Source of the DNA: Methyloprofundus sp.
GTDB taxonomy: Bacteria; Pseudomonadota; Gammaproteobacteria; Methylococcales; Methylomonadaceae
NCBI GenBank assembly: GCA_030636485.1
Contig: DAOVWV010000089.1
Location: forward strand, 1 to 6,817
Direction of reading: 5' to 3'
DNA length: 6,817 nt
A program made the translations under genes and the position numbers. Shown piece after piece: positions 6,530 through 6,817 of the stretch (within the stretch, counting starts at the first letter, position 1; each line of letters starts with the position of its first letter). The notes under the pieces are model-generated. The model worked only from the letters and a program-made list of their open reading frames with translations, searched no databases and was not told the DNA's origin.

Positions 6530-6817
6530 TCACTGTCCGCTACGAACTAACCGAACCTGAAAAGTATTGCTACGACCATAGCTTCGGACGTAGCCATTGC
6601 GGAAAGCGACAAACCACGCTTTATTCGTATAGTAAGCATCTGGCGACGAAGACCAAACATTAGTCACATTCCCTGGAAAAACCTGACTATTTAATGCCGG
6701 ACTAATGCATTGCTCTTCAATAAGGCTCTGTAATTCATTTATATTAGGCAATCGCCAACCTACTTCAGCTTCCGCTGCCTGCAGTGCCTGCTCCCAACTC
6801 ATAGACAAATACAGCCC
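6530..6817 (-). CDS. DUF1566 variable protein, DGR target 3 (partial, 5' end outside window)
   Basis: Only the last 95 or so codons are present and the frame remains open to the window edge (LYLSMSWEQALQAAEAE...), so the ATG at 6806-6808 is internal: the paralogue target 1 reads LYLNWEQALQAADAE at the same place. Visible DUF1566 elements are WEQAL, GWRLPNINELQSLIEEQC, PALNSQVFPG, VWSSSP and QVRLVRSGQ. It aligns with the C-terminal half of target 1 throughout, and the similarity continues past the stop codon. The missing part should hold the signal peptide and the first cysteine-bearing strands. The role is presumably the same as target 1: an exported binding protein with a diversified ligand face. 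Confidence 0.85.
   Translation of the reverse strand, partial: GLYLSMSWEQALQAAEAEVGWRLPNINELQSLIEEQCISPALNSQVFPGNVTNVWSSSPDAYYTNKAWFVAFRNGYVRSYGRSNTFQVRLVRSGQ
6536..6658 (-). repeat. DGR variable region VR3 (3' end of target 3)
   Basis: 41 codons, gap-free against VR1 and VR2, with the same constant ends (VWSSSP and QVRLVRSG). It differs from VR1 at more third positions than VR2 does (for example CCG/CCA, GCC/GCT, ACC/GGT, TTG/TTT), so it has diverged by ordinary mutation as well, or derives from another template. Confidence 0.75.

Noticed and set aside
1..6817. CRISPR array or tRNA/rRNA genes
   Set aside because: No regularly spaced short direct repeats outside the protein-coding FG-GAP units, and no cloverleaf or rRNA signature recognised.

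Overview
The window is best explained as a diversity-generating retroelement (DGR) locus, or part of one, in which every gene lies on the minus strand. Two clues support this. First, there is a reverse transcriptase with the DGR-type IGNLSSQ and YVDD motifs. Second, three genes end in nearly the same 41-codon segment (VWSSSP...QVRLVRSG, DUF1566/Lcl C-terminal type, C-type-lectin-like fold). The two best-preserved copies of that segment differ almost only at first and second codon positions, the footprint expected of adenine-directed mutagenic retrohoming. Moderate-to-low GC, Sec-type signal peptides and DUF1566 targets suggest a Gram-negative bacterium, probably a gammaproteobacterium of the Thiotrichales/Methylococcales kind. 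That placement is inference.

Layout in transcription order, from high to low coordinates: (1) 6530-6817, 3' end of a DUF1566 variable protein cut by the window edge (VR3). (2) 6389-6529, spacer with a perfect 9-bp palindrome and a candidate promoter. (3) 5489-6388, tandem GNAT-like acetyltransferase. (4) 2317-5487, a 1056-residue secreted protein with about ten FG-GAP/VCBS calcium-binding repeats, thrombospondin-3-like calcium motifs, a PPC-like domain and a terminal DUF1566 domain carrying VR2. (5) 2012-2316, spacer with a second, interrupted copy of the palindromic repeat and a terminator-like hairpin. (6) 495-2011, the reverse transcriptase, split into two reading frames by a -1 shift near 1440-1520. 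(7) 16-507, a small secreted DUF1566 protein carrying VR1, whose start overlaps the RT stop.

Proposed working: the RT would copy a template RNA (TR), misreading adenines, and the cDNA would replace the 3' ends of one or more target genes. This would diversify the ligand-binding face of exported proteins; the large target would display it on a calcium-stabilised stalk or propeller. Two things limit the claim of an active system. No TR copy is visible inside the window, and the RT reading frame is broken. The element may have its TR just outside, may be served in trans, or may be decaying. No Avd-like accessory gene is visible; the acetyltransferase does not resemble one.
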